Below are positions 1-7,105 of a stretch of 7,962 bases of DNA, piece by piece. The stretch spans positions 1-7,962 of the forward strand of contig JBICIE010000245.1 of assembly GCA_043101635.1 (NCBI GenBank), given 5' to 3'. The position numbers and the translations under genes were made by a program. The notes beneath the pieces were generated by a model. It searched no databases, had not been told where the DNA came from, and saw nothing but the letters and a program-made list of their open reading frames with translations. The stretch's first letter is position 1, and each line of letters begins with the position of its first letter. This DNA comes from CAYMJK01 sp043101635. Its GTDB lineage: Bacteria > Planctomycetota > Phycisphaerae > Phycisphaerales > UBA1924.

Positions 1-1728
<1,728 letters not shown>

Positions 1729-1740
1729 GGCATTGCTCCG

Positions 1741-1760
1741 AGCCGGCGCCGGGGCCGGCT
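1741..1760. other. GC-rich inverted repeat just upstream of the clpB ribosome binding site
   Basis: AGCCGGC and GCCGGCT are 7-bp arms around a 6-base spacer. On the clpB transcript this hairpin would end one base before the GGAG ribosome binding site (1736-1739). It may be a leader structure affecting translation, or chance in a very GC-rich region. Confidence 0.3.
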
Positions 1761-1912
1761 CACGAGCGAGTTGCAAGCGGGGCGCCCGCGGGGATGGCCA
1801 CCAGAGGCTCCAGAGGCCTGGATCGTCGCCCGGGCCGTCAGCCGGCGCCGAGCACGCTGCCGATCTGGCATGAACCCGCCACGGGCCGGGAATGCAGGCG
1901 GCGCCGCCTCCA

Positions 1913-1940
1913 TTTGACACTTTCGGCCCGAAGTGTCAAA
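1913..1940. promoter_or_regulatory. 28-bp dyad in the 253-bp gap upstream of clpB (candidate operator or terminator)
   Basis: Perfect 10-bp arms TTTGACACTT and AAGTGTCAAA flank an 8-base spacer. The dyad lies about 185 bases upstream of the clpB start and 41 bases after the methyltransferase stop. It is much more AT-rich than its surroundings. As an operator it would suit a stress-regulated chaperone gene: its arms loosely resemble CIRCE (TTAGCACTC-N9-GAGTGCTAA), with extra bases. As minus-strand RNA it could fold into a stem of about 12 bp with a one-base bulge, but no U-tract follows, so it is a poor intrinsic terminator. I see no convincing -10/-35 pair in the rest of this gap. Confidence 0.45.
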
Positions 1941-1981
1941 CGCCGCTTCACACTCCGCCAGCGGGCAAAGAGGCCGCGCCC

Positions 1982-2776
1982 TCAGTCCGCTTCCTTGCGC
2001 ACCCACGCCGAGCACGCAAGCCCGGGCGTCATGCGGGCGCGTTCGCGGCGGGGGGCGAAGAACTCCTCCACCGCGATCGTTGCGCCGGCGCACATTGGGG
2101 CGAGGTAGTCGTCGAAGATGATGTAGCCGCCGCAGGTCATGCGGGGCCAGGCGCGCTCAAGGGCGAGCTTGACCGACTCGTAGCAGTCGGCATCGACGTG
2201 GCAGAGGGCCAGACGGGCGTCGTCGATGGCGCCGATCGTGTCTTCGAACCAGCCTTCGATGAGTTCGACCTGCGCGCCGACGCCTTGCGCCTGCATGAAC
2301 GCGCGGATCTCGGCGAGATCAACATCACCAAAGACGCCTGCCTGCAGCGCGCCGTCGCGCCGCGCGTCCGGCTCGGGCAGGCCGCGGAAGGAGTCGAAGC
2401 CGAGGATGCGCCGCCGCGGCTCATGAGCCCAGCGATTCGCGACAGCGAAGCAGACGCCACCCTTCCACACGCCGAACTCGGCGAAGTCGCCCTCGATCCC
2501 GTCTGCGAGCATGGCGTCGGCGAACCGGAGGATCTGGTTCATGCGGGCCCAGTCGAGTCGGGTGCGCCGGCAGTCCCCCACTGCCTGCCAGATGTCGGCG
2601 TACGTTGCGAGGAAGCGGCGGCGGTCTTCCTCGAGGCCGGCAAGAAGACCGGCCAGAGCGCCGGGTGCGATCGAGTCGAGCGGCGCGAAGCGGCCATCTG
2701 CGCCATCCGGGACAGGCGCCAGGGCGCCGGCGGGATGGCCGGCGGGTGGCCGGACGGCTGAGAGGGCGACAGGCAT
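1982..2776 (-). CDS. TylF/MycF-type SAM-dependent O-methyltransferase
   Basis: This is a 264-residue class I methyltransferase resembling the macrocin O-methyltransferase (TylF) family, which transfers a methyl group from S-adenosylmethionine to a hydroxyl, often on a sugar, using a divalent metal. Visible motifs in order: SAM-binding FAEFGVWKGG at 98-107, GFDSFRGLPEPD at 126-137, HVDADCYES at 193-201, and GGYIIFDDY at 216-224. The acidic residues of the last two motifs are the expected metal and catalytic positions. About 75 N-terminal residues are Ala/Pro/Gly-rich and not recognised. The ATG at 2776 is preceded by GAAGGA with a 5-base gap, which supports this start. The substrate cannot be read from the sequence and there are no glycosyltransferase neighbours. 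It lies between the kinase and clpB on the same strand, but gaps of 225 and 253 bp suggest its own transcript. Confidence 0.85.
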   Translation of the reverse strand: MPVALSAVRPPAGHPAGALAPVPDGADGRFAPLDSIAPGALAGLLAGLEEDRRRFLATYADIWQAVGDCRRTRLDWARMNQILRFADAMLADGIEGDFAEFGVWKGGVCFAVANRWAHEPRRRILGFDSFRGLPEPDARRDGALQAGVFGDVDLAEIRAFMQAQGVGAQVELIEGWFEDTIGAIDDARLALCHVDADCYESVKLALERAWPRMTCGGYIIFDDYLAPMCAGATIAVEEFFAPRRERARMTPGLACSAWVRKEAD

Positions 2777-2960
2777 CGAGTTCCTTCAGGCATTGGGACT
2801 GCAGCCGGCAGCGCGAGGGCAGCCAGGCCGCGCATCACCATCGGCCCGGGCAGCGCCCCGGCACGCAGGATGGCCGAGCCTGAGCGCCGAGGCGCAAAGG
2901 GCGCAACAGGGACGCCCGCCGACGCCCACCACTGCGCCGGGACGCGCATTCCTGGAAACC

Positions 2961-2985
2961 CTATTAAAATGCAAACAATTTGAGT
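2961..2985 (-). promoter_or_regulatory. AT-rich patch, possible promoter for the methyltransferase gene
   Basis: A stretch of about 25 bases around CTATTAAAATGCAAACAATT (plus strand) stands out as A/T-rich in very GC-rich DNA, just after the kinase stop and about 185 bases before the methyltransferase start. On the minus strand it offers TTTAAT as a -10-like hexamer, but I find no good -35 at 17 bases. The rest of the gap (2777-2960) shows no recognisable element. Confidence 0.3.
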
Positions 2986-3001
2986 TGCCGGGCTGGGCGC
3001 C

Positions 3002-3745
3002 CTATGCCGCGGCATGGTTGGCTCTTGCCAGCGGCGCCGAGACGCGGAAGACGCTGCCGTGCGGGCCAGTCTCGTCGAGTTGGATGGCGCCCCCCCACTT
3101 CTCCAGCAGGCGCCGGCAGATGGCCAGACCAAGACCCGTCGAGCCGGTCCCGGATTCAAAGTCGCGGAAGATCGACTCGCGCCGCTCGGCCGGGATGCCG
3201 GGGCCGCCATCACGAACCGTGATGTCGGCCATGTTCCACGTGGAACCCGGGCGGCCCTTGACCTCGATGACGCTGCCCCGGCGCGAGGCGCGCAGGGCGT
3301 TGATCAGCAGGTTCACAAGCACATGCTGGAGGGCCACTGCGGGCATCGCTGGGCACAAGCCCTCGGGCGCATCCCACGTGACCTTCACGCCGCACCGATC
3401 CGGCTCGCTGCCCAGGCAGAGAGTCGAGCGCTGGATGATCTCGCGCAGGTCACCGGGGACGGTGGGGGCCTCGCCACGATCGGGCCGGGCGAGAGCCAGG
3501 ATCGCCGCGGCAATCTCGCTCGCCTGGCGGGCGCCGGATGCGGCCCGCTCCAGCGCCTTGGCCACCAGCTCGGTGTCCTCTGGATGCATGCGGGCCAGGT
3601 CGGCGTAGCTGGCGATCGGCGTGAGGATGTTGTTGATCTCGTGGGCGATGCTGGCGACCAGCGCGCCGAGCGTGGCGAGCTGACGCTCATGGGATTCGAG
3701 CGGTCCGCTGATGATGGACGGTTGCTCGGGCATGCCTGGACCCAC
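3002..3745 (-). CDS. Soluble orphan sensor histidine kinase
   Basis: This 247-residue protein is a minimal two-component histidine kinase: a dimerisation/phosphoacceptor domain plus an HATPase domain, with no membrane segment and no PAS or GAF domain. The H-box is LVASIAHEINNILTPI, with His35 the likely phosphoacceptor. The N-box is LVNLLINALRAS (Asn145 and Asn149), G1 is RDGGPGIP at 178-185, the F region is IFRDFESG around 192-199, and G2 is TGLGLAICRRL at 203-213. All ATP-binding boxes look intact. No response regulator is adjacent, so the partner is unknown, and input must come from the short N terminus or a partner protein. The start is uncertain: GTG at 3745 or ATG at 3733 (residue 5), neither with a strong ribosome binding site. 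It lies 47 bp after the Nudix stop and may be cotranscribed with it. A parS-like site falls inside the gene, at codons 167-172. Confidence 0.9.
   Translation of the reverse strand: MGPGMPEQPSIISGPLESHERQLATLGALVASIAHEINNILTPIASYADLARMHPEDTELVAKALERAASGARQASEIAAAILALARPDRGEAPTVPGDLREIIQRSTLCLGSEPDRCGVKVTWDAPEGLCPAMPAVALQHVLVNLLINALRASRRGSVIEVKGRPGSTWNMADITVRDGGPGIPAERRESIFRDFESGTGSTGLGLAICRRLLEKWGGAIQLDETGPHGSVFRVSAPLARANHAAA
3232..3247. other. Candidate parS site 1 (inside the kinase gene)
   Basis: TGTTCCACGTGGAACC matches 15 of 16 bases of the bacterial parS form TGTTCCACGTGGAACA; only the last base differs. It is read by the kinase gene as codons for Gly-Ser-Thr-Trp-Asn. It lies about 1.12 kb from the parB start. 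Its exact reverse complement occurs again in the neighbouring Nudix gene. Confidence 0.85.
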
Positions 3746-3792
3746 CCGGGTATCGGTCCACGCGGGCCCGCGATTCAGGCGCGCGCCGGCGT

Positions 3793-4239
3793 TCAGTGCA
3801 TGTCGGAGAGCCAGCCGGCCCCAGCCGGATCCCCCCTGCCGCCGGCGGCGAGCCAGGCCTGGATGGCCTGCGGCCGGACATCGCGCTCCTGGACCGCCGC
3901 AAGCGGGGTCCAGTCGAAGGTGATCTGCGGCTCGCGACTGGCGACGTGCTCGGGGGCTGGGCCGGCGGTGGGTTCCACGTGGAACACGAGGTTGATCTCG
4001 TGGTGGCGTTTGCCCTTCTGCTCGAAGCTGCCCTCGGTGACGAGCAGCAGGGGGCCGACGCGGACGGCCAGGTCAGACTCCTCGGCGAACTCGCGGGCGA
4101 GGGCGTCGGCGGCCGGCTCGCCGAACTCGATGTGCCCGCCGGGAAGGAACAGGTGGCCCTGCTCGATGTTGCGGCAGAGCAGGACATCGCCGCCCCTGAG
4201 CAGCAGGCCCCGCGCGATCAGCTCGATCTCCTTCGCCAC
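3793..4239 (-). CDS. Nudix hydrolase
   Basis: This 148-residue protein is a Nudix-superfamily hydrolase, a family that cleaves nucleoside diphosphates linked to another group, such as oxidised NTPs, nucleotide sugars or ADP-ribose. The Nudix box spans residues 35-57, from GHIEFGE through REFAEESDL. The GX5EX7REUXEEXGU pattern is met, including the Mg-binding REXXEE glutamates, except that the late Gly is Asp56. A typical LPGG precedes it at 32-35. The substrate cannot be predicted. The start is chosen as GTG at 4239 because AGGAGG (4245-4250) sits 5 bases upstream; the frame stays open further upstream, but that part is antisense to parB. It is divergent from parB, precedes the kinase by 47 bp, and contains parS site 2 at codons 85-90 (Val-Phe-His-Val-Glu-Pro). 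Confidence 0.88.
   Translation of the reverse strand: MAKEIELIARGLLLRGGDVLLCRNIEQGHLFLPGGHIEFGEPAADALAREFAEESDLAVRVGPLLLVTEGSFEQKGKRHHEINLVFHVEPTAGPAPEHVASREPQITFDWTPLAAVQERDVRPQAIQAWLAAGGRGDPAGAGWLSDMH
3971..3986. other. Candidate parS site 2 (inside the Nudix gene)
   Basis: GGTTCCACGTGGAACA matches 15 of 16 bases of TGTTCCACGTGGAACA and is the exact reverse complement of site 1. It lies 382 bp upstream of the parB start and 739 bp (centre to centre) from site 1. The host gene reads it in a different codon phase from site 1, which argues for selection on the DNA rather than the peptide. Confidence 0.87.
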
Positions 4240-4244
4240 CTGCC

Positions 4245-4250
4245 CCTCCT
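4245..4250 (-). promoter_or_regulatory. Ribosome binding site that fixes the Nudix GTG start
   Basis: A full AGGAGG on the minus strand, 5 bases before GTG at 4239. It is the only strong Shine-Dalgarno near the conserved start of the Nudix fold, so it decides between the GTG and longer readings. Confidence 0.75.
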
Positions 4251-4304
4251 GGCGTCTGGTTTCCGGCCTGGTGATTGGGCGCGGAACGACCCTGCGGCCG
4301 ACGT

Positions 4305-4335
4305 TAGAATCGGCATGTCGCGGCCGGGCGGCCGC
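4305..4335 (+). promoter_or_regulatory. Possible parB promoter element and leader palindrome
   Basis: TAGAAT at 4305-4310 is one base from the TATAAT -10 consensus and lies in the 129-bp divergent region, 58 bases before the parB ATG. No good -35 is seen at standard spacing. A palindrome GCGGCC-GGGC-GGCCGC follows at 4320-4335, downstream of any start driven by this box. Weak evidence only. Confidence 0.3.
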
Positions 4336-4368
4336 AGAGAGAGCCGAAATCGCACGGAGGCGATCAGC

Positions 4369-5361
4369 ATGACGGCGAGCGTGAAGGAGAAGCCGCGTCG
4401 ACTTGGGCGTGGGCTGAGCAGTCTTATCGGACCTAACGCAGTATCGGTGGGTCCCGGGGTGACGGACAACGGCGGTGGAGGACTGGCGATCGAGTCGAAG
4501 CCCGATAACTCGAAGCACGCATTGGCCGCGCAGCCCGAAGCCCCGGCGTCGGCTGACGGCCTGCGCCGGATCCGGCCGGGCCTGATCGACCCGAGCCCCT
4601 TCCAGCCTCGCCAGCGCTTCGATGAAGAGCAGCTTCGCCACCTGGCCGACTCGATCGCGCGATCGGGGATGATGCAGCCAATCGTGGTGCGGCCATCGGC
4701 GGGCGGGCGGTTCGAGCTCGTCGCGGGCGAGCGGCGCCTGCGGGCCGCGAAGCTGGCGGGACTGGGAGAGTTGCCCGCGATCGTGCGCGAGATCGATGAT
4801 GAAGGCGCCGCGGAGCTTGCGCTCGTCGAGAACCTGCAGCGGGAGGATCTGAACCCGGTGGAGCGGGCGCGGGCGCTGCGGGCGCTCGGGGATCGGTTCA
4901 ATCTGACGCACGCGCAGATCGCCGAGCGGATCGGGCTGGAACGCTCGAGTGTCACGAACCTGGTGCGCCTGCTGGAGTTGGAGAGCGAGCTTCTGGAGAT
5001 GATCTCACACGGGCTGCTGAGCCAGGGGCACGGCAAGGCGCTGCTCGGCGCCGCGCCAGGAGCGCCGCGTGTGAAGCTGGGCGCGCGGGCGGCGCGCGAG
5101 GAATGGAGCGTGCGCCGGCTGGAGCAGGAGTGCCGCGACGGTGGGGGGGCCAAGCCGTCCAAACCTGCGCCGGCGCGAGGCGGGCCGGACCGGCCTGCGA
5201 GTCTGGCGGATCTGGAACGTCAGCTCGGTGAGCACCTGGGCACGAAGGTGCGCATCGCGGCCAACAGCAAGGGGGACCGGGGGCGGCTGACGGTCGAGTT
5301 CTACAGCCTGGATCACTTTGACGGGCTGATGGAGAAGATGGGGTTTGTGATGCGGGGGTAG
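4369..5361 (+). CDS. parB: Chromosome partitioning protein ParB (Spo0J family)
   Basis: ParB is a CTP-dependent DNA clamp that loads at parS, spreads, recruits SMC and is positioned by the ATPase ParA. This 330-residue protein has all the expected parts. The N-terminal ParA-interacting motif is RRLGRGLSSLIG at 10-21, followed by a low-complexity linker to about 65. The ParB/Srx-like CTP-binding domain includes IDPSPFQPRQRF at 73-84, GERRLRAAKLAG at 120-131 and ENLQREDLNPVERA at 154-167. A helix-turn-helix follows, LTHAQIAERIGLERSSVTNL at 179-198, then GHGKALL. The last 50 residues form the dimerisation domain. The ATG at 4369 has GGAGG 8 bases upstream; the frame is open further 5' but that part is antisense to the Nudix gene. 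No parA lies beside it, unlike the common parA-parB order; the intact N-terminal motif implies that ParA is encoded elsewhere. Two parS-like sites lie within 1.14 kb. Confidence 0.97.
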   Translation: MTASVKEKPRRLGRGLSSLIGPNAVSVGPGVTDNGGGGLAIESKPDNSKHALAAQPEAPASADGLRRIRPGLIDPSPFQPRQRFDEEQLRHLADSIARSGMMQPIVVRPSAGGRFELVAGERRLRAAKLAGLGELPAIVREIDDEGAAELALVENLQREDLNPVERARALRALGDRFNLTHAQIAERIGLERSSVTNLVRLLELESELLEMISHGLLSQGHGKALLGAAPGAPRVKLGARAAREEWSVRRLEQECRDGGGAKPSKPAPARGGPDRPASLADLERQLGEHLGTKVRIAANSKGDRGRLTVEFYSLDHFDGLMEKMGFVMRG

Positions 5362-5371
5362 GGCGGGGGGC

Positions 5372-5399
5372 AGGAGTCGGGAGTCGGGGATCGGGGGTC
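5372..5399. repeat. Four degenerate 7-base tandem repeats after parB
   Basis: AGGAGTC, GGGAGTC, GGGGATC and GGGGGTC follow one another directly, starting 10 bases after the parB stop. The units are G-rich and differ by single changes. The rest of the 233-bp gap to the next gene shows only a candidate promoter. Confidence 0.6.
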
Positions 5400-5471
5400 G
5401 CTTGAACTCGAAGAAGGCAGGGGGCGTCAAGGCGCCAGGCGGTTCTCGGACGCTGGACCTGAGATAGGGGC

Positions 5472-5500
5472 TTGCGATCGGGGGGCGTTTCGGTCACAAT
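5472..5500 (+). promoter_or_regulatory. Possible sigma-70-type promoter for the dockerin-like gene
   Basis: TTGCGA (5472-5477) and CACAAT (5495-5500) are exactly 17 bases apart, each matching 4 of 6 bases of the TTGACA/TATAAT consensus. Transcription would start near 5507, giving a leader of about 88 bases. This is a consensus match only. Confidence 0.35.
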
Positions 5501-5594
5501 GGGCGGATCAGCCGCGGGCGGGCCGCGTGGGTCCGCAGGGCTGAGGGGAGCGTTGAACCACGCGCCAGTCGGCGCGGCGAAAGGGAGGACACAG

Positions 5595-6440
5595 ATGATC
5601 CGTGAGACATTCGTGGGGGCCTGCGCTCTGGCGCTGGCCGCGGGGACGGCTTCGGCCCAGGTCTTCGAGGAGAATTTCGACAGCTACTCGGTGGGCGACC
5701 TGTGCGCCCAGAGCACATGGCAGCCCTGGACGGCGGGGGCGGACGTGTGCGGCGAGGTCAGCGACGAGGTGTTCCTGAGCGGCAGCAAGTCGCTGTTCAT
5801 CGAGGGCGCCATCGGCGGCTCCGGCGGCGGCGGTGACGACACGGTGCACACGTTCAGCGGGATCGAGGGCGGCCAGTGGTCGTTCGCCGCGATGACCTAC
5901 CTGCCGAGCACGGCGGATGGCACGGCCTCGTTCATCCTGCTGAACACGTTCCCGGCCACCTCGAACGAGCACTGGTCGGTGGTGATCGAGTTCGACTCGT
6001 TCTTCGGCGAGATCACGGTGTGGCCGGGCACGTTCACCGGCGCGCTGATCAAGCCGGACGAGTGGGTGGAAGTGCGGGTGGATTTCGATCTCGACGCGGA
6101 CACGGCGAAGTACTACTACGACGGCGTGGAGATCTGGGAGGACACGTGGACGGCCGCGATCGCGGCGGGCGGGGCGCTGCGCCTGCAGGCGGTGGACCTG
6201 TACGCCGGCGAGCCCGGCAGCGGGCACACCGGCATGTTCTTCGACGATATCACGCTGACGGGCGACAGCGCCTGCTATCCCGACTGCGACGGCAGCGGCA
6301 CGCTCGACTTCTTTGACTTCCTGTGCTTCCAGAACGCGTTTGCCACCGGCGATCCGTACGCGGACTGCGACGGGACCGGGGCGCTGGACTTCTTCGACTT
6401 CCTGTGCTTCCAGAACGAGTTCGCGGTCGGCTGCCCGTAA
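5595..6440 (+). CDS. Secreted protein with C-terminal dockerin-like repeats (planctomycete type)
   Basis: This 281-residue exported protein has unknown function. The signal peptide is residues 1 to about 21 (MIRETF, hydrophobic VGACALALAAGTA, then SAQ, cleavage probably after Ala21). The middle, about 22-223, starts with VFEENFDSYSVGD, is rich in aromatic and acidic residues, and ends MFFDDITLTG; this looks like a beta-sandwich of the laminin-G/concanavalin-like sort, but I do not identify a specific family. The C terminus holds two copies of a 27-residue unit with DCDG(S/T)G(T/A)LDFFDFLCFQN at 230-247 and 257-274. The DxDGxGxLxxxD spacing resembles a dockerin/EF-hand calcium loop, and the cysteines could form disulfides. 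Such tails are typical of Phycisphaerae surface or secreted proteins and may mediate anchoring. The ATG at 5595 has GGGAGG 6 bases upstream. A strong terminator follows. Confidence 0.88.
   Translation: MIRETFVGACALALAAGTASAQVFEENFDSYSVGDLCAQSTWQPWTAGADVCGEVSDEVFLSGSKSLFIEGAIGGSGGGGDDTVHTFSGIEGGQWSFAAMTYLPSTADGTASFILLNTFPATSNEHWSVVIEFDSFFGEITVWPGTFTGALIKPDEWVEVRVDFDLDADTAKYYYDGVEIWEDTWTAAIAAGGALRLQAVDLYAGEPGSGHTGMFFDDITLTGDSACYPDCDGSGTLDFFDFLCFQNAFATGDPYADCDGTGALDFFDFLCFQNEFAVGCP
6282..6423 (+). repeat. Tandem 81-base repeat encoding the two dockerin-like units
   Basis: Copies begin at 6282 and 6363, a period of 81 bases (27 codons). Bases 6315-6336 and 6396-6417 are identical, including synonymous sites, although flanking parts differ. 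This suggests recent duplication, gene conversion, or strong codon constraint. Confidence 0.75.
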
Positions 6441-6467
6441 GGTTCGGCCGGGGCGCGCATGAAACTC

Positions 6468-6499
6468 AAGAGGCCGCGCCGCGTGCGCGGCCTCTTTTT
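6468..6499 (+). terminator. Rho-independent terminator
   Basis: AAGAGGCCGCGC and GCGCGGCCTCTT form a perfect 12-bp stem around the loop CGCGT, and a run of five T follows (6495-6499). It lies 27 bases after the dockerin-like stop. The arms also carry an A-tract opposite the T-tract, though the reverse orientation has only two T. It is the one textbook intrinsic terminator in the window. Confidence 0.92.
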
Positions 6500-6525
6500 G
6501 TTCGTGCGGGACCTGATCGCCCTTG

Positions 6526-6533
6526 AAGAGGAG
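6526..6533 (+). promoter_or_regulatory. Ribosome binding site that fixes the DinB-like ATG start
   Basis: AAGAGGAG lies 7 bases before ATG 6541. A TTG at 6523 in the same frame overlaps this site and has no ribosome binding site of its own, so 6541 is the preferred start. Confidence 0.7.
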
Positions 6534-6540
6534 ATGCGGC

Positions 6541-7092
6541 ATGGCGGGCAGCGTGATCGAGGCGTGGCAGGGGATCTTCCGGTCGCAGAAGTCGCTGATC
6601 GAGCGCGCCGCTGCGCAGCTCGACGATGCGCAGTTGCACGAGCCGGTCGCGCCGGAGACCAATCCCGTCAGCGTGATCCTGCTGCACGTGGCCGGCTCGA
6701 TGCGCAGCCGCTTCACCGACTGGCTGACGACGGACGGGGAGAAGCCGTGGCGCAACCGCGAGGGGGAGTTCGACCTCGCCGCGGCGCGGGCGCTGTCGCG
6801 CGATGAGATCATGTCGCGCTGGGAGGCGTCGTGGCGCGTGCTGCTGGAGGCCCTCGCGGCCCTGTCGCCGGCCGATGTGGATCGGACGGTGCGGATCCGC
6901 GGCGAGGGGCACTCGGTGGCGGAGGCGATCGAGCGGCAGGTTTCGCACTACGGGTATCACGCGGGCCAGATCGTGCTGATTGCCAGGATCCTGGTGCAGC
7001 GGTCGGGCGGGACGTGGGAACATCTGAGCATTCCGCCCGGGCAGACGGAGGCGTTCAATCGAGCAATGCGCTCGCGACATGGGAACTTCTGA
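6541..7092 (+). CDS. DinB-superfamily (DUF1572-like) putative metal-binding protein
   Basis: This 183-residue protein matches the DinB/YfiT four-helix-bundle fold, closest in my recognition to the DUF1572 subgroup. These proteins bind a divalent metal through a His triad and include thiol transferases, but DUF1572 members have no established reaction. Likely ligands are His49 (LLHVAGSMRSRF), His136 and His140 (SHYGYHAGQIVLIAR). Other subgroup-like features are WLTTDGEKPWRNREGEF at 61-77 and the TWEHLSIPPGQ tail. It is cytoplasmic, with no signal or membrane segment. It starts 41 bases after the terminator of the preceding gene, so its promoter must overlap that terminator or it depends on read-through. 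It converges on the HD-domain gene with only 13 bases between stops. Confidence 0.85.
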   Translation: MAGSVIEAWQGIFRSQKSLIERAAAQLDDAQLHEPVAPETNPVSVILLHVAGSMRSRFTDWLTTDGEKPWRNREGEFDLAAARALSRDEIMSRWEASWRVLLEALAALSPADVDRTVRIRGEGHSVAEAIERQVSHYGYHAGQIVLIARILVQRSGGTWEHLSIPPGQTEAFNRAMRSRHGNF

Positions 7093-7105
7093 ACGGCCGC
7101 GCAGA

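Noticed and set aside
1913..1940. The clpB-upstream dyad as a promoter, because each arm contains TTGACA
   Set aside because: At 17-18 bases downstream on either strand there is no TATAAT-like hexamer; the TTGACA follows from the dyad itself.
1892..2761. Plus-strand open frame opposite the methyltransferase
   Set aside because: It is antisense to conserved methyltransferase motifs and has no recognisable protein features.
3369..3384. A third CACGTG in the kinase gene as a possible parS
   Set aside because: Only the core hexamer and a few flanking bases match (about 8 of 16); CACGTG cores at about 6137 and 6686 are equally poor.
2511..4372. Plus-strand open frames opposite the kinase and Nudix genes (2511-3608, 3014-4372)
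   Set aside because: The minus strand carries intact H, N and G boxes and a Nudix box; the plus frames are composition artefacts.
3793..4911. A 372-residue minus-strand reading of the Nudix gene
   Set aside because: Its first 224 codons are antisense to parB; the conserved fold and a strong ribosome binding site begin at GTG 4239.
3796..5361. A 521-residue plus-strand reading of parB
   Set aside because: Residues before the ATG at 4369 are antisense to the Nudix gene; the ribosome binding site and the ParB N-terminal motif fix the start.
5508..6812. A 434-residue minus-strand open frame across the dockerin-like gene
   Set aside because: It runs through a terminator and is antisense to a gene with a signal peptide and conserved tail repeats.
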